From assembly GCA_964458575.1 (NCBI GenBank), contig CAYWMD010000039.1, forward strand, positions 1 through 60,188: DNA of 60,188 bases, read 5' to 3'. This document shows positions 24,199 through 34,816 of the stretch, piece by piece. The position numbers and the translations under genes were made by a program. The stretch is from CAYWMD01 sp964458575. GTDB taxonomy: Bacteria; Verrucomicrobiota; Verrucomicrobiia; Limisphaerales; JADLHS01. Within the stretch, counting starts at the first letter, position 1; each line of letters starts with the position of its first letter. The notes under the pieces are model-generated. The model saw nothing but the letters and a program-made list of their open reading frames with translations. It was not told the origin of the DNA and did no database searches.

Positions 24199-25647
24199 CT
24201 ATTTCAGCGCGCTGACCGCCGCGGCAGCGACGCTCAACATTGTTCCCGGAAACAATCCCAACCAAAACATTCCCGCGATACACACGCCGATGCCAAACTG
24301 AACCGATCTGGTAAGGCGGATGGGTGACAAATCCGCCGCTTCCCGGCTCCAATAAATCGCGCGCACGACGCCAAAATAGTAGTAGAGCGAGATCACCACG
24401 CCCACCAGCGCCGTGAACGCGAGGCAATAGTAGCCGTGGTTCGTCGCGCCTTGTTCAATCACGGCTTTCAACAACAGGAACTTTCCAAAGAAACCCGCCA
24501 GCGGCGGAATGCCCGCCAGTGACACCATTGCCAGCGTCATCGTTGTCGCCAGCAGCGGCGAGCGTTGATTCAATCCGGCCAGGCCTGAAACGTCCTCGGA
24601 ATCGAGATGCCGCATCACGAGGGCGATGATCGTGAACGCGGCGACCACGGTGAACAGGTAGCCGCTCAGGTAATACAGCACCGCCGATTGTCCGTCGTGA
24701 CTCAATGCCGCCACGCCCAGCAACAGGTAGCCCGCGTGCGCGATGCTCGAATACCCGAGCAGGCGCTTGAGATTGCGCTGCGGCAGGGCGCACAGATTGC
24801 CATAAAGAATTGTCACGCCGGATATGATGATGAGCAGGTTCTTCCAATGCGCCGTCACATCGGGAATCGCGGAGAACAGGAATCGCAACAGGAGCACAAA
24901 TCCGGCCGCCTTCGAGCCGATGGCCAGAAACGCGGTGGTGGGCGTGGGCGCACCCTGATAAACGTCCGGCGTCCAGATCTGGAACGGGAACGCCGCGATC
25001 TTGAAACCTAGTCCGACGAGGATGAACAGCACACCGAACAGGAAAACTTTGTTGTCGGCAAAATTGCCCGCGACCATCGCCAGGTCGTTGAAGTTGAATT
25101 TGCCACTCGTCCCCCACACCAACGCGATGCCATACACCATGAACGCCGACGACAGTGCGCCAAGGATGAGGTATTTAACGCCCGCTTCCAGCGATGCGAC
25201 TTTCCCGCGTGTAAAACTCGTCAGCACGTAGAACGTGATCGTGATGAGTTCGATGGAAACGAACAGCATCGCGAAATCATTGGCCGACGCGGCGAACAAC
25301 ATCCCCGCCAGCGCGAAGACGATGAGCGAGTAATATTCGGAAACGCCCGCAGCGATGCGGTCCGAAAATTCCACCGCCAGCACCAGCACGAGAATCGCCG
25401 CCAGCAGGAAGAGCCGTTTGAAGAACACTGAGAGCCCGTCCTGCACGAACATTCCGCCGAACGCTTCGCCGCTCAGGGCGCAACTGCAATGGCTCGTGAA
25501 GCTGTTCAAGAAAAGGACTCCGAGCGCCGCTGCCGCCGCGTAGCCCAGCGCCCGCTTGCGTTCCGGCGGCAGCCACAAATCCGCCAGCAGTACCACGAGA
25601 CCGAGGGCCACCACCGAGATTTCCAATGTCATCAAGGAAAGGTTCAT
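24199..25647 (-). CDS. nuoN: NADH-quinone oxidoreductase subunit N
   Basis: A 482-residue antiporter-like membrane subunit of respiratory complex I with about 14 helices. Typical segments include ELITITFYVLTSF with the conserved Glu of helix 5, KYLILGALSSAFMVYGIAL, FQIWTPDVYQGAPTPTTAFL with the Lys/His region, and LGYSSIAHAGYLLLG. It pumps protons together with NuoL and NuoM, which lie directly upstream; the gap to nuoM is 11 bases. The remaining nuo genes are not in the window. Confidence 0.95.
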   Translation of the reverse strand: MNLSLMTLEISVVALGLVVLLADLWLPPERKRALGYAAAAALGVLFLNSFTSHCSCALSGEAFGGMFVQDGLSVFFKRLFLLAAILVLVLAVEFSDRIAAGVSEYYSLIVFALAGMLFAASANDFAMLFVSIELITITFYVLTSFTRGKVASLEAGVKYLILGALSSAFMVYGIALVWGTSGKFNFNDLAMVAGNFADNKVFLFGVLFILVGLGFKIAAFPFQIWTPDVYQGAPTPTTAFLAIGSKAAGFVLLLRFLFSAIPDVTAHWKNLLIIISGVTILYGNLCALPQRNLKRLLGYSSIAHAGYLLLGVAALSHDGQSAVLYYLSGYLFTVVAAFTIIALVMRHLDSEDVSGLAGLNQRSPLLATTMTLAMVSLAGIPPLAGFFGKFLLLKAVIEQGATNHGYYCLAFTALVGVVISLYYYFGVVRAIYWSREAADLSPIRLTRSVQFGIGVCIAGMFWLGLFPGTMLSVAAAAVSALK

Positions 25648-25658
25648 TCTGGCGACAT

Positions 25659-27263
25659 TTATTGTTTCGAATCTGGCGGCGGAATCACGTTCCCCTTGGA
25701 ATCATAAAATGGTGGATGCTCAATCGGCGGAAGCTCTGCAACATTGAGCACATAGGCTGGATGAACATTGGCGGCGGCAACAATCTGCTCCGTCACCGGC
25801 TTGATCTTCTCCGTCAGCAATTTCGGGAAGAACCCAAACACCAGCAGGCTCGCTAGCAAAATTACATGCGGCACTCGACGCCACGGATTTGCGTCCGAGA
25901 CGTGCGCCCACTTTTCCGGCATCGCGGCGTGCAAGGCGGCCCGCACCGCGCGCAGCATGTAAACTGCGCCGATAATCAACGCGCCCCAGACGGCGAGCAC
26001 CGTCACCGTGCGCAACGCCGGCACTTGCCACGCACCAAAGAACACGGTGACTTCGCCGACAAAATTCAGAAAGCCCGGCAGCCCGCAGCCCGCCAGCGCC
26101 GCCATCGTCAGCGCCACGCCAACGAAGCGCATCTTCTTCGCCAAACCGCCCAGTTCGCTCATCTCCAGCGTGCCGGTCTGGTTGTAAATGTAGCCGCTCA
26201 AGCCAAACGTCAGCGCGGCGAGGAAGCCGTGCGCGACCATGATGACCACCGCGCCCGTCACGCCGATGAGGTTCAAGCTGGCAACGCCGAGGAAAATGAT
26301 CCCCATGTGCGCCACGCTGGAATTGCCGATGAGCAGGTTGAGGTTCTTCTGCCGCATCGCCACCCAGCCGACGTAAAGCACGTTACCGAGGCAGAGCCAG
26401 GCGAGGATTTGCATCCAGCTTTGCGCCGCCTGCGGCATGAACGGCAGCGCCACGCGGATCAAACCGTAAAGCCCGAACTTCTTCAGCACACCCGCGTGCA
26501 GCATCGCCGTCGCGCTGGGCGCGGAGCCGTAGCCCAGCGCCGCCCACGAATGGAACGGCCAGAGCGAGACGAGGATGCCGAAGCCGAACAGCAGCAGCGG
26601 GAAGATGAAGTTCTGCGCGCTCGCCGCCATCGTGTGCTCCGCGAAATACTTCGTCAGCGTCGGGATGTCGAATGTCCGCGCATCCGCCGGCACTTGCAGG
26701 TAAAGCGCGATGAGACCGATGAGCGCCAGAAACGCGCCAATGCTCAGGTAAAGCGTGATCTGAAACGTGGCGTAGTTCTTCCGCTCGCCGCGTCCCCACA
26801 CGCCGATCATGATGAACGTCGGCACGAGCGCGAGTTCGTGGAAGAAGTAGAAGAAAAACAGGTCGAGCGACATGAACGCGCCGAGGATGCCGCCGGTCAT
26901 GGTAAGCAGCAGGATGTAAAATTCCTTCTCGCGCGACTTGATCTCAAACGAGCAACACGCCGCCGCGAACGCGACAATCGCACCCATCAACACCAACCCG
27001 ACGTTCAAGCCATCCACGCCGAGCTTGCAGGCGATGCCGAGCGATTCCGCGCCGAGTCCGGGAATGGTGCTGACGAACTTGTAGCCGCTTGCGTCCGCTT
27101 CTGCGCCGTTGAACTGCCAGAACATCAGCACGGCGAGCAGCATCGTGACGAACGTCACGCCCACCGCCACGGCGCGCATGATGACAGCAAAATTGCGCGG
27201 CACAAACGCCAGCGCGATCGCGGCCAGTAGCGGCAGCAAAAAGATGAACGTCAATGTTGTCAT
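25659..27263 (-). CDS. nuoM: NADH-quinone oxidoreductase subunit M
   Basis: A 534-residue polytopic subunit of complex I. Characteristic stretches are FHELALVPTFIMIGVWG with the proton-channel Glu, PFHSWAALGYGSAPSATAML (the HSWxPxA-type motif varies here, with AALGYG instead of LPDAHT), and LIGNSSVAHMGIIFLG. The variation in the helix 7-8 motif is shared by some verrucomicrobial NuoM copies as far as I recall. It ends with a Pro-rich C-terminal tail. It is followed by nuoN and preceded by nuoL with 78 bases in between. Confidence 0.94.
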   Translation of the reverse strand: MTTLTFIFLLPLLAAIALAFVPRNFAVIMRAVAVGVTFVTMLLAVLMFWQFNGAEADASGYKFVSTIPGLGAESLGIACKLGVDGLNVGLVLMGAIVAFAAACCSFEIKSREKEFYILLLTMTGGILGAFMSLDLFFFYFFHELALVPTFIMIGVWGRGERKNYATFQITLYLSIGAFLALIGLIALYLQVPADARTFDIPTLTKYFAEHTMAASAQNFIFPLLLFGFGILVSLWPFHSWAALGYGSAPSATAMLHAGVLKKFGLYGLIRVALPFMPQAAQSWMQILAWLCLGNVLYVGWVAMRQKNLNLLIGNSSVAHMGIIFLGVASLNLIGVTGAVVIMVAHGFLAALTFGLSGYIYNQTGTLEMSELGGLAKKMRFVGVALTMAALAGCGLPGFLNFVGEVTVFFGAWQVPALRTVTVLAVWGALIIGAVYMLRAVRAALHAAMPEKWAHVSDANPWRRVPHVILLASLLVFGFFPKLLTEKIKPVTEQIVAAANVHPAYVLNVAELPPIEHPPFYDSKGNVIPPPDSKQ

Positions 27264-27275
27264 TGCAAAATCTTT

Positions 27276-27341
27276 GGCAAAATCATGGCGGCAAAATCAT
27301 TCCCATCTCGGTCTTCATGATTTTGCCAAACATGATTTTGC

Positions 27342-27342
<1 letters not shown>
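27276..27342. repeat. Four-copy inverted repeat between nuoL and nuoM
   Basis: GGCAAAATCAT occurs at 27276-27286 and 27290-27300, and its complement ATGATTTTGCC at 27317-27327 and 27332-27342, so two copies face two inverted copies. The transcript could fold into a double-length hairpin between the nuoL stop and the nuoM start, perhaps tuning expression or stability. Confidence 0.75.
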
Positions 27343-29207
<1,865 letters not shown>

Positions 29208-29401
29208 CCCAGATGGATTTCACCGCAGAAACGCGACGAGAATAGGAAACCAACCGCGTCGCCGTCAATGAATACGCGACGCAGATTATCGGAACGCGGC
29301 TGTCCCCGGCCGCAGCCCGTTCGTCGCGGAGCGGGCTTGGACATATTCTGGGGCGTTTGGCGGGTGCCGGTGCTGCGACCGGAACAGCCGCGTTCCTTCC
29401 G

Positions 29402-30775
29402 TCAAATGGCGAAGTCGGTGTATTCGGGCTTCACCAATTCAGCGGGCGGATTGAGCATGCCCGCCGCGACCGTGGCGTTCGTGCCCGGCTCGATAAGAAT
29501 GAACGCGCCAGTGAGCCGGTTGCTGGTGTAGGCGTCGAAGACGAGCGGCCTTGCGGTTTTTATCCGGACCTCGCCCATGTCGTTCAACGCCAGTTCCGCC
29601 GGTTCGGGTTCGGGATCGAAAGTGTGGATGTCCACCCGGTGTTCGAGACGCGTGACGACGGCTTGCACGGTTTGCGTGGTGTGCTTGAGGAGAAACTTCT
29701 TACCGGCTTGCAACGCGCGCGGGTGCATCCAACAGATCCGCGCGGTCAGATCCGCGCTCATGCCGGGAAGATTTTCCGGACCGATGATCATGTCGCCGCG
29801 GCTCACGTCGAGGTCGTGTTCGAGGACGAGCGTGACGGATTGGGGGCAGAACGCCTGTTGCAGCGGGCCATCCAGCGTCCAGATTTGTTTCACGGTCGTT
29901 TTGAGGCCGCTCGGCAGCACCATGACCTTCTGGCCAACCTTGACGATGCCACCGGCGATTTGGCCGCTGAGTCCGCGGAAATCGTGAAGGTCCGGGTTCG
30001 TGGGATTGTTGGGGCGGTTGACCCATTGCACGGGGAAGCGGAACGCGCTCAAGTTCCAATCGCTGGCAATGTGGACGTTCTCCAGGTGGCGCAGCAAGGT
30101 CGGGCCTTCATACCATGGCGTGGATGCGGAGGGATCAACGACGTTGTCGCCGTTAAGCGCGCTGAGGGGAATAAATTTCACATCCTTGAAGACATCCAGG
30201 CGTGGGAGGAAATCTTCGAAGTCGTCGCGGATTTCCAGGAAACGTTCCCGGTCCCAATTCACCAGGTCCATTTTATTCACGGCGATGACAAGGTGCGGAA
30301 TGCCGAGTGTCGCCGCGATGAACGTGTGGCGGCGGCTTTGTTCGATGACACCCTGGCGCGCGTCCACCAGCACGATGGAAAGATTGGCCGTGCTGGCGCC
30401 GGTGACCATGTTGCGGGTGTACTGCACGTGACCAGGGGTGTCAGCCACGATGAACTTGCGGCGCGGCGTGGCGAAGTAGCGATACGCAACGTCAATCGTG
30501 ATGCCTTGCTCGCGTTCGGCGCGCAGGCCGTCGGTGAGGTTGGCGAGATTGATCTGGCCGCCGCCGGTGATGTCGGCAGATTTCTCCAGCGTTTCGAGCT
30601 GGTCTTCCATCAGCGACTTCGAGTCGTAAAGCAAACGGCCGATGAGCGTGGATTTGCCGTCGTCCACGCTGCCACAGGTGTTGAAGCGCAGGATTTCCAC
30701 CGGGTGACGATGCCCGGTGGCGGTCGGCTGATGGGGCGGCGTCTTTGCCGACTGCGGTTGGGTTTGAGGAGTCAT
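29402..30775 (-). CDS. cysN: Sulfate adenylyltransferase large subunit (GTPase)
   Basis: A 457-residue GTPase of the EF-Tu family that drives formation of APS from ATP and sulfate with CysD. G1 is GSVDDGKST (residues 35-43), G3 DTPGHVQYTRNM and G4 NKMDLV. Domains II and III follow with normal length. No APS-kinase (CysC) domain is fused at the C-terminus. It starts nine bases after cysD and is the last gene of the sulfate-assimilation run. A long N-terminal Gln/Pro-rich stretch of about 22 residues precedes the conserved core. Confidence 0.95.
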   Translation of the reverse strand: MTPQTQPQSAKTPPHQPTATGHRHPVEILRFNTCGSVDDGKSTLIGRLLYDSKSLMEDQLETLEKSADITGGGQINLANLTDGLRAEREQGITIDVAYRYFATPRRKFIVADTPGHVQYTRNMVTGASTANLSIVLVDARQGVIEQSRRHTFIAATLGIPHLVIAVNKMDLVNWDRERFLEIRDDFEDFLPRLDVFKDVKFIPLSALNGDNVVDPSASTPWYEGPTLLRHLENVHIASDWNLSAFRFPVQWVNRPNNPTNPDLHDFRGLSGQIAGGIVKVGQKVMVLPSGLKTTVKQIWTLDGPLQQAFCPQSVTLVLEHDLDVSRGDMIIGPENLPGMSADLTARICWMHPRALQAGKKFLLKHTTQTVQAVVTRLEHRVDIHTFDPEPEPAELALNDMGEVRIKTARPLVFDAYTSNRLTGAFILIEPGTNATVAAGMLNPPAELVKPEYTDFAI

Positions 30776-30783
30776 GTGAGCAT

Positions 30784-31722
30784 TTAGAAATATCCCGCCT
30801 TCTTGCGATCCTCCATCGCGGCCTCGCTGATCTTGTCATCGGCGCGCGAGCCGCGCTCGGTCACGCGCGCGGCGGCGACCTCGGCGATGATGTCGTCCAC
30901 GCTGTCGGCGCGGGATTCGATCATGCCGGTGCTGATCATGTCGGCAATGGTGCGGACGCGGACGATCATTTTCTGGACGGGCTCATTCGGTCGGGGCCGG
31001 CCGCCGTCGTAGGGGTCGGCTTTGGCCGGGTCGTTGTGGGCCGGTGGGACCGGCAACCATTGGTGATTACGGCGGAAACAGTCACGCTCGTGACTGAAGT
31101 AGATGCTGGGCACATCGAGCTGCTCGCGACGGATGTATTCCCAGACGTCCATCTCGGTCCAGTTGGACAGCGGAAACACGCGCATGTTTTCGCCGGGGTT
31201 CAGCTTGGCGTTGTAAAGGTTCCAAATTTCGGGCCGCTGGTTCTTGGGATCCCACTGGCCGAAGGAATCGCGAAAGCTGAAAAACCTCTCCTTCGCGCGC
31301 GCTTTCTCCTCGTCGCGCCGCGCGCCGCCGATGCAGCAATCGAAGCGATACTCCTCGATGGCGCCAAGCAGCGCGGGGATTTGCAGGCGGTTGCGGCTGA
31401 TTTCGCCTTTCGTCAAGACCACCGTGCCGGCCGCCAGCACGTCTTCGACGCGACGCACGATGAGTTTGGCGCCGAGTTGTTTTGCACGGCGGTCGCGGAA
31501 CTCGATCAATTCGGGAAATTCGTGGCCGGTCTCGACGTTGAGCAGCGGCATGGGAATGTCCGCCGGGCGAAACGCCTTTTCCGCCAGCCGCAGCAGGCAG
31601 ATGGAATCCTTGCCACCGGAGAAAAGGATCGCCGGGCGGTCAAATTCGCCGGCGACTTCGCGCATGACGTGAATCGCCTCGGTCTCGAGAAACTGCAAAT
31701 GATCCAGGTGATAGGAACTCAT
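30784..31722 (-). CDS. cysD: Sulfate adenylyltransferase small subunit
   Basis: A 312-residue adenylyltransferase subunit that activates sulfate to APS. It has the PP-loop SGGKDSICLLRLA, the DTG-like GHEFPELIEFRD segment, CCIGGARRDEEKARAKER and SNWTEMDVWEYI, all typical of CysD. The C-terminal RKKAGYF is the conserved ending. It lies between cysH (43 bases upstream) and cysN (eight bases downstream) and works as a heterodimer with CysN. Confidence 0.96.
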   Translation of the reverse strand: MSSYHLDHLQFLETEAIHVMREVAGEFDRPAILFSGGKDSICLLRLAEKAFRPADIPMPLLNVETGHEFPELIEFRDRRAKQLGAKLIVRRVEDVLAAGTVVLTKGEISRNRLQIPALLGAIEEYRFDCCIGGARRDEEKARAKERFFSFRDSFGQWDPKNQRPEIWNLYNAKLNPGENMRVFPLSNWTEMDVWEYIRREQLDVPSIYFSHERDCFRRNHQWLPVPPAHNDPAKADPYDGGRPRPNEPVQKMIVRVRTIADMISTGMIESRADSVDDIIAEVAAARVTERGSRADDKISEAAMEDRKKAGYF

Positions 31723-31765
31723 CGGTGAAAAATGTTAACCACGACCAGCTGTGTATGGGCACGAA

Positions 31766-32431
31766 TTATTTTGCGGCCATGACCTTGCCGCCCCACGCGG
31801 CGTGCAAGCCGCATTCGCGTTTGTCGTCGGCTTTGGCGGGGTCAAAATAATCCCATTCGTTCGGCAGCTTGTGTTGCTTGAGGTAATTTTCCATGTCTGC
31901 ATCACTCCAGTAGAAAACTGGGCTGACTTTGATTGTGTTAAAGTTGCCGTCGGCCACGACGATGTCCAGGTTGGCGCGATTCGGATTCTGCACTTTGCGT
32001 AGGGCGGTGAGCCAGATCGTCGGCGCAAGTTCTCTCATGCCACGCTGAAACGGTTCGAGTTTCATCACGGTGCTGAATTCCTTGATGCGCGCCTCATTCT
32101 CCGGTGTTGGTTCGGGCGCGCCGCCGTGGATCGCGTCGTAATGCGCCGCCGTCATCTTCGGCACGTAGGGTTTGAGATTGAGCTTGAGCAGTTGCTTTAG
32201 TTGCTCCGCGTGCTGGTAGGTCGCGGGGCGATTGTAACCGTGGTCGGCCCAAAGCACCGGGATGTTGGGCTGAACGGACGTGGCGAGATGGAGAATGGCG
32301 GCTTCGTAGGGTCGGAAATTCGTAGAGACGATGGCGCGCCCGCCGGCTTGCCCAACCGACCATTGCACGATTTCGAGCGGTGACTTGTGGCGCAACTCAG
32401 CGTTGGCTTTGACGATTTGGTCGGGTGTCAT
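31766..32431 (-). CDS. cysH: Phosphoadenylylsulfate (PAPS/APS) reductase
   Basis: A 221-residue thioredoxin-dependent reductase that makes sulfite from PAPS. The PP-loop-like fold is visible (AIVSTNFRPYEAAILHL, where the usual SGxxS is altered to TNFRP), and the catalytic Cys is Cys207 in ECGLH near the C-terminus. The two CC pairs that bind the 4Fe-4S cluster in APS reductases are absent, which indicates the PAPS-using type. The unusual PP-loop and the absence of a cysC nearby make the true substrate worth testing. It is eight bases after the cytochrome P460 gene and precedes cysD. Confidence 0.88.
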   Translation of the reverse strand: MTPDQIVKANAELRHKSPLEIVQWSVGQAGGRAIVSTNFRPYEAAILHLATSVQPNIPVLWADHGYNRPATYQHAEQLKQLLKLNLKPYVPKMTAAHYDAIHGGAPEPTPENEARIKEFSTVMKLEPFQRGMRELAPTIWLTALRKVQNPNRANLDIVVADGNFNTIKVSPVFYWSDADMENYLKQHKLPNEWDYFDPAKADDKRECGLHAAWGGKVMAAK

Positions 32432-32439
32432 GTCCTAAA

Positions 32440-33018
32440 TTAGCGGGTATTTGCGATGTACTTTTTGGTCACGTAATCCGAGTCGCTGTATTCCACGTGG
32501 CAATCGATGCAATTCTGCAACTTGCCGCGCGACGCGATCCTGGAGGCATCGCCGGACACGGTAAAAAACTCCCAATCACCACACTGTGGGTTGTAATTCT
32601 TCTCCCTTTTGACCATTCCCGTGAAAAGCTCGGTTTGAGTTCCTTCAGCATCGGAGAGTTTCTCCTTGATGATGATTGAACCGATGGGGAATACAGCATT
32701 GTTGCTTTTCATGGCCGCCACCCCGTTGGTTGAAACGAATACGTGCGCGTATTTCTCATCATGCGGATTCTGTAGCTTCTGCCCCACGGAATTGGTTTTG
32801 AGAAAAACCCGCATATCAGCGGCCGACATCGCTGGAGCCACGGCGCAAAACATCGGGATAAGTCGATGCATTTTCACAGGCCTCGCTGTAATCCGGATTG
32901 CGTTAGTTCGCTGTTGCGTGAAACTTAACAGCTCTTCGTCCGTAGGCATTTGTGCGCTGCCGGAAATAACGCCTAACAGCGGTAGCAGCAGAACGAAGGT
33001 AAACAGCCAAATTCTCAC
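32440..33018 (-). CDS. Secreted cytochrome P460-family protein
   Basis: A 192-residue exported c-type heme protein with a signal peptide (WLFTFVLLLPLLGVISGSA). The P460 domain is recognised by HDEKYAHVFVS, FPIGSIIIKEKL (with the Lys that cross-links heme in P460), TGMVKREKNYNPQCGDWEFF and the heme site CIDCH at residues 170-174. P460 enzymes oxidise hydroxylamine or bind NO; many homologues are uncharacterised. It is placed inside the sulfate-assimilation operon, 15 bases after the sulfite reductase gene and eight bases before cysH, although it is extracytoplasmic while its neighbours are cytoplasmic. Confidence 0.88.
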   Translation of the reverse strand: MRIWLFTFVLLLPLLGVISGSAQMPTDEELLSFTQQRTNAIRITARPVKMHRLIPMFCAVAPAMSAADMRVFLKTNSVGQKLQNPHDEKYAHVFVSTNGVAAMKSNNAVFPIGSIIIKEKLSDAEGTQTELFTGMVKREKNYNPQCGDWEFFTVSGDASRIASRGKLQNCIDCHVEYSDSDYVTKKYIANTR

Positions 33019-33033
33019 TGGTTGGATTCCGGG

Positions 33034-34698
33034 TTAGTTGGGTTGGCCATTCAAAAACACCCGGTCGCACCAGTCGCCAAAGCGTTCGCCGTTGTTCCGC
33101 TCTTTTGCGAAGCGCATGAGCACGGGGCGCAGTTCGATCTCCAAATCAGCTTCTTTGAGCATGTCCTTCCAGACGCGATTGAGTCGCGTGCCGGGAGCAT
33201 TGCCGCCAAGCCAGACTTGATAACGGCCAGGCGCCTTTCCAACAAACGCCAGTTCCGCGTTGTAGGGCCGTGCGCAGCCGTTCGGGCAGCCGGTGGAGCG
33301 AATGATGATTTCTTCGCCGTTCAAGCCGACCTCGCGGCACAGTTTTTCGATGCGATCCACCAAACCGGGCAACATCCGCTCGCTCTCCGCGAGCGCCAGG
33401 CCGCAGGTCGGCAGGGCCGGGCACGCCATCGCTACACTGTGCAGGACGCTCGCCTGATTCTCCGTTTTCACGCCGTGCGAGGCGAGCAGCGCGTTGATGG
33501 CAACCTTGTCGGCGTCGGTGACGTTGGCGAGAATCACGTTTTGATTCGTCGTCAAACGAAACTCAATGCCGGGAAACGTTTCGGCGATTTGCCGCAACGC
33601 TGTCTTTTGCGCGCCTTTCACGCGACCGGTTTCGACAAACAGCGTGAAAAACCATTTCCCATCGAACGCCTGGTTCCACCCCAGCACGTCGCTCATGGTC
33701 GTGAACTGGCAGGGCCGCGGCGAGGCGAGCTTGAAACCCGCCCGCTTCTCCACCTCGGCTCGCGCCCACTCCGCGCCGCGCTCCTCGATTACGTATTTGA
33801 GCCGTGCATGCTTGCGATCGGTGCGGTCGCCAAAATCGCGGTGGATCGTCAACACGGCCTTGGCCACGTCCAACAGCCGGTCCGGCGTGAGAAATCCGAT
33901 CACGTCCGCCAACCGGGGATACGTGGCTTCGTTTCCGTGACTACGTCCCATGCCGCCGCCGACGGCGAGGTTGTAACCCACCAGTTGATCGGTTTCGACA
34001 ATCGCAATAAACCCCAAATCGTTCGTGAACAGATCCACGTCATTCACGGGCGGGATGGCAAAGGCGGTCTTGAACTTTCGCGGCAGATAGGTTTTGCCGT
34101 AGAGCGGATCAACGAAATGTTTGTTCACCTCGTCCTCCAGTTTCAACTGCACGCCGTCAATCCAGATGGAATGATAGGCCTTGGTTTTCGGCGCGAGTTC
34201 CATCGCCACGCGCCGGCAATCGGCGAACACCTGTTCGCGCGCCTTCGTGTAAGCTGGCGTGGGCGGCGCGAGCACATTCCGGTTCACGTCGCCGCAAGCC
34301 GCCAGGGTGGAGAGCAGCGATTCATTGATGGCTTTGATCACGGGCCGCAAGCCGGATTTCGCTATGCCGTGAAACTGGATGCTCTGGCGCGTGGTGATGC
34401 GAAGCGTCTGGTTGCCGTATTGGGCGGAGAGATCGTCGAACACGCACCATTGCTGCGGCGTCATCACACCCCCGGGGATGCGCCCGCGGACCATCATAAT
34501 GTATTTCTTGCCGGTCTTGCGCAGGTCGCGGTCGTCCTGCTGATAACTGCCGTGAAATTTCAGGAACTGGTTGTCGTCGTCCGAGAAATGATCGGCGCTC
34601 TCGTCTGCAATGGTCGCGGCGATGGTACCCGCGAGCGTCGGAATCGCGGCTTTTATCTCTTCGTTATGCGTTAATTTAGCTGGGGCATCGGTGGTCAT
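33034..34698 (-). CDS. cysI: Assimilatory sulfite reductase hemoprotein (siroheme/4Fe-4S)
   Basis: A 554-residue enzyme reducing sulfite to sulfide by six electrons. The duplicated nitrite/sulfite reductase repeat is visible (MMVRGRIPGGVMTPQQW and LRITTRQSIQFHGI in the first half). The cluster ligands are CPALPTC and GCPNGC in the C-terminal half, giving C-x5-C and C-x3-C with the siroheme-bridging Cys last. The ATG at 34698 is preferred over the frame extension to 35028, which overlaps the M14 gene. It is probably the first gene of the operon. No CysJ flavoprotein is adjacent, so ferredoxin or an unlinked CysJ would donate electrons. Confidence 0.93.
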   Translation of the reverse strand: MTTDAPAKLTHNEEIKAAIPTLAGTIAATIADESADHFSDDDNQFLKFHGSYQQDDRDLRKTGKKYIMMVRGRIPGGVMTPQQWCVFDDLSAQYGNQTLRITTRQSIQFHGIAKSGLRPVIKAINESLLSTLAACGDVNRNVLAPPTPAYTKAREQVFADCRRVAMELAPKTKAYHSIWIDGVQLKLEDEVNKHFVDPLYGKTYLPRKFKTAFAIPPVNDVDLFTNDLGFIAIVETDQLVGYNLAVGGGMGRSHGNEATYPRLADVIGFLTPDRLLDVAKAVLTIHRDFGDRTDRKHARLKYVIEERGAEWARAEVEKRAGFKLASPRPCQFTTMSDVLGWNQAFDGKWFFTLFVETGRVKGAQKTALRQIAETFPGIEFRLTTNQNVILANVTDADKVAINALLASHGVKTENQASVLHSVAMACPALPTCGLALAESERMLPGLVDRIEKLCREVGLNGEEIIIRSTGCPNGCARPYNAELAFVGKAPGRYQVWLGGNAPGTRLNRVWKDMLKEADLEIELRPVLMRFAKERNNGERFGDWCDRVFLNGQPN

Positions 34699-34816
34699 AA
34701 CCAGATTGAAACTATCTGAACCGGCTGGCGGGTTCAAGCTCCGCCGGTCGCCCGTGATGTCACGGTCGTAATCCGATGGCGACGGGGTTGTTGCAGTTGA
34801 TGGGGCATGACCGGGC

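Noticed and set aside
25866..27230. Long plus-strand open frame of 454 codons
   Set aside because: It lies antisense to nuoM, is extremely rich in Arg, His and Glu, and results from GC-rich codon bias.
29357..30787. Plus-strand open frame of 476 codons
   Set aside because: Antisense shadow of cysN, which has complete GTPase motifs.
33022..34674. Plus-strand open frame of 550 codons
   Set aside because: Antisense shadow of the sulfite reductase gene.
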